In this document: positions 62,472-64,000 of the stretch, piece by piece | Position numbering within the stretch: position 1 is the stretch's first letter | Layout: each line of letters begins with the position of its first letter | Assembly: GCA_963722815.1 (NCBI GenBank) | Contig: CAVROM010000006.1 | Coordinates: forward strand, 248,001-312,000 | Source: DASQFQ01 sp963722815 | GTDB taxonomy: Bacteria; Actinomycetota; Thermoleophilia; Solirubrobacterales; Solirubrobacteraceae | Length of the DNA: 64,000 bases | Direction: 5' to 3' | Translations under genes and position numbers: made by a program | Notes under the pieces: generated by a model | Database searches by the model: none | What the model saw: the letters and a program-made list of their open reading frames with translations, nothing else | What the model was told of the DNA's origin: nothing

Positions 62472-64000
62472 TCCCGACCCGGAGGCGGGCTCGAAGTGGA
62501 CGAGCCGCGCGACCACATCGCTGAGCCTCGGCTCGCGCTCGAGCAGCGCGACGAGGTCATTCGCGGCGGACGGCAGTTCGAGCCCGTTGGCGCGCAGAGT
62601 GTCTTCCATCGCGCCGAGATCGTCCGCGGGCTCGACCGCAGCCAAGAGCGATGGCTGCTCGGCGATCCGCGCTGCGATGTCCGGCCAGCGCTCGTCCAGC
62701 ACGATCCACGCGCCGAGGTGCTCGGGGACGAGTTCCGGCTCGCCGCCGAAGATGCCGCGGGCGCGCGCTATCTGCGTCAGGAGCCTGGCGTGGTTCAGCA
62801 TCCGCTTGGCCCCTCGGGGGCGCGGAGGCGGATAGTCCACGATCACACGTGCCACGCACTCCAGCTCGGGGGTGTGGTCGAGCCTGTAACCCTCGAGCAG
62901 GTCAAGAGCGAGCGACTCGTAGCGCGAGGACCGGCCTTGCAGGACGCGGCGCTCAACCTCGTCCTGGGGCTGCTGGTCGTTGACGGCGACGCGGATGATC
63001 TCTCGAATCTTGTCCTCCTCCCTCCGAGCGCCGCGCGCGCGAACCGCGAGGTACCCGCGCACGACCGCGATGACGAGTAGCGGGACTGCGAGGAGCACGC
63101 CGAGCACGAGGGTCACGCTCCCCGCGATCGCGCCGAGAGCCGAAAGTGTCCCGAGGACGCCGAGCGCCACGGTGAGCATTTGAGCCCAGAGCGACAGGCT
63201 CTCCCCGATGTCCCGGACAACGAACCCGGCGAGCGTCGTCGGCGGGGAGCCTGCTGACCGCGGTGTGGGCATGAAACCCGGTGGTCCTCGGAACGCCGCG
63301 TCCGGGTCCTCGCCACGCAGCAGGCGTCGGATGTGATCGCGGTGCGGAGCTGGGAGCACGACCTGGAGCTGAACGATCTTCTCGAGGTAGCGACGGCCCG
63401 TTCCTCCCGGCTTAGCGCCGTCCTCGCGGTAGCGCTCGTCGGCGGCGGCCGCGACGGACTGCATGTCGGCGACGAGTAGCGTGACCACGCCCTCGTGCGA
63501 TAGCAGTTGGCTGGCGACTTCGCACACCTCGAGCGCTCGCTCGGGCGCGCAACGCTCGAGGTCGTCGACGTAGATGACAAGCCGGCCGCCGCGCCGCCCC
63601 TGATCGATCAGCCGGCCAAGCTGCTCCTTGACTAGCGCCATGGACCCTTTGGATGCCTCGGCACCAGGGTCCTGAACGAAGCGTGCAGCTGCGTCGGCAA
63701 CGGGGAACACGGAGCGCAGCACAAGGATCGCTAGCAGCGCCAATGTCAGAAGCGGCGCCGCCGCCCCATCGTCCTTCTGGAGGTCCTCGAGACCGAGCAG
63801 TTCGCCGACGGGATCGCTCAACGGGGTCATCACGACGACCAAGGCGGCGATGACCGCCAAGACCAGTGTGAGGAGCACCCGGCGGCGCGCCCGCCGGCGT
63901 GGGGCCAACAGACCGGCGGGCACGGGGTTGAGCAGGCGCCTCCAGGCCGGTCGGCCCTGGTCGGCCGTCCGCGTCACCGCCGTCGCAAGCGCGGCGCCGA
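62430..64000 (-). CDS. KAP family P-loop NTPase, C-terminal part, 5' end outside window
   Basis: The visible 520 or so residues contain the KAP Walker B region (GGRLVIYVDDLERCAPERAL, then VASQLLSHEGVVTLLVADMQ) and membrane segments inserted in the domain (VLLTLVLAVIAALVVVMTPL; LLTLALLAILVLRSVFPVAD; TLVLGVLLAVPLLVIAVVRG). The C-terminal helical part follows. Walker A must lie beyond the right edge, since the frame stays open there; the GTG at 63977 is only an internal start. KAP NTPases are found in animals and in bacteria, often near membrane or defence functions. Convergent with the ABC permease, with a 42-bp overlap. Confidence 0.8.
   Translation of the reverse strand, partial: GAALATAVTRTADQGRPAWRRLLNPVPAGLLAPRRRARRRVLLTLVLAVIAALVVVMTPLSDPVGELLGLEDLQKDDGAAAPLLTLALLAILVLRSVFPVADAAARFVQDPGAEASKGSMALVKEQLGRLIDQGRRGGRLVIYVDDLERCAPERALEVCEVASQLLSHEGVVTLLVADMQSVAAAADERYREDGAKPGGTGRRYLEKIVQLQVVLPAPHRDHIRRLLRGEDPDAAFRGPPGFMPTPRSAGSPPTTLAGFVVRDIGESLSLWAQMLTVALGVLGTLSALGAIAGSVTLVLGVLLAVPLLVIAVVRGYLAVRARGARREEDKIREIIRVAVNDQQPQDEVERRVLQGRSSRYESLALDLLEGYRLDHTPELECVARVIVDYPPPRPRGAKRMLNHARLLTQIARARGIFGGEPELVPEHLGAWIVLDERWPDIAARIAEQPSLLAAVEPADDLGAMEDTLRANGLELPSAANDLVALLEREPRLSDVVARLVHFEPASGSGSRHAEVLGVDRRT

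Noticed and set aside
1..64000. CRISPR arrays
   Set aside because: No regularly spaced short repeats with unique spacers were seen; the only tandem repeat (38503-38727) is in coding sequence.

Overview
The window is a GC-rich stretch from an actinobacterium-like genome. GC is high throughout, GTG and TTG starts are common, the regulators are TetR, AfsR/SARP and RsbW-like, and many small genes carry signal peptides. The style suggests the Thermoleophilia/Solirubrobacterales, but that placement is inference; no rRNA or marker gene is present. Ordinary chromosomal genes alternate with islands full of insertion sequences and broken genes.

Left part (1-9.4 kb): the end of an ABC-ATPase/TetR pair, an SRPBCC protein, and a methyltransferase plus secreted beta-propeller operon. 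That operon is divergent from a TetR regulator, with two palindromic operators between them. A tRNA-Phe-like 3' fragment and a decayed GAF gene mark an old junction. A HExxH protein and two secreted proteins follow.

Middle part (9.7-36.3 kb) is the mobile zone. It holds two IS1380-type elements with frameshifted transposases, one intact IS256 element, an IS3 element, two near-identical IS110 copies and a different IS110. The IS1380 elements sit in the same 32-bp repeated motif. The IS256 element has an 8-bp target duplication inside a secreted-protein gene. Between them lie AhpD-like, ferric-reductase-like, DUF5069-cupin, OsmC, orphan HicA, RsbW-like, SnoaL-like and several hypothetical genes, plus remnants of an antitoxin, a tyrosine recombinase and a glycerophosphodiesterase.

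Right part (36.4-64 kb): cysE-cysK (cysteine synthesis); a repeat-bearing anchored protein divergent from a large AfsR-type regulator; a phosphate transporter with its DUF47 partner; membrane-protein remnants; a patatin; and a thioredoxin. The most interesting locus follows at 48559-55892. It is a tight three-gene operon encoding an M36-like metallopeptidase, a LodA/GoxA-type CTQ quinoprotein oxidase with a very long C-terminal extension, and its LodB-like flavoprotein. The peptidase and the oxidase share a C-terminal module and a similar terminal tail, and neither has a signal peptide. A second, decayed IS256 copy cuts off the gene just upstream. The window ends with broken genes, an ABC exporter pair, and the C-terminal part of a KAP-family NTPase.
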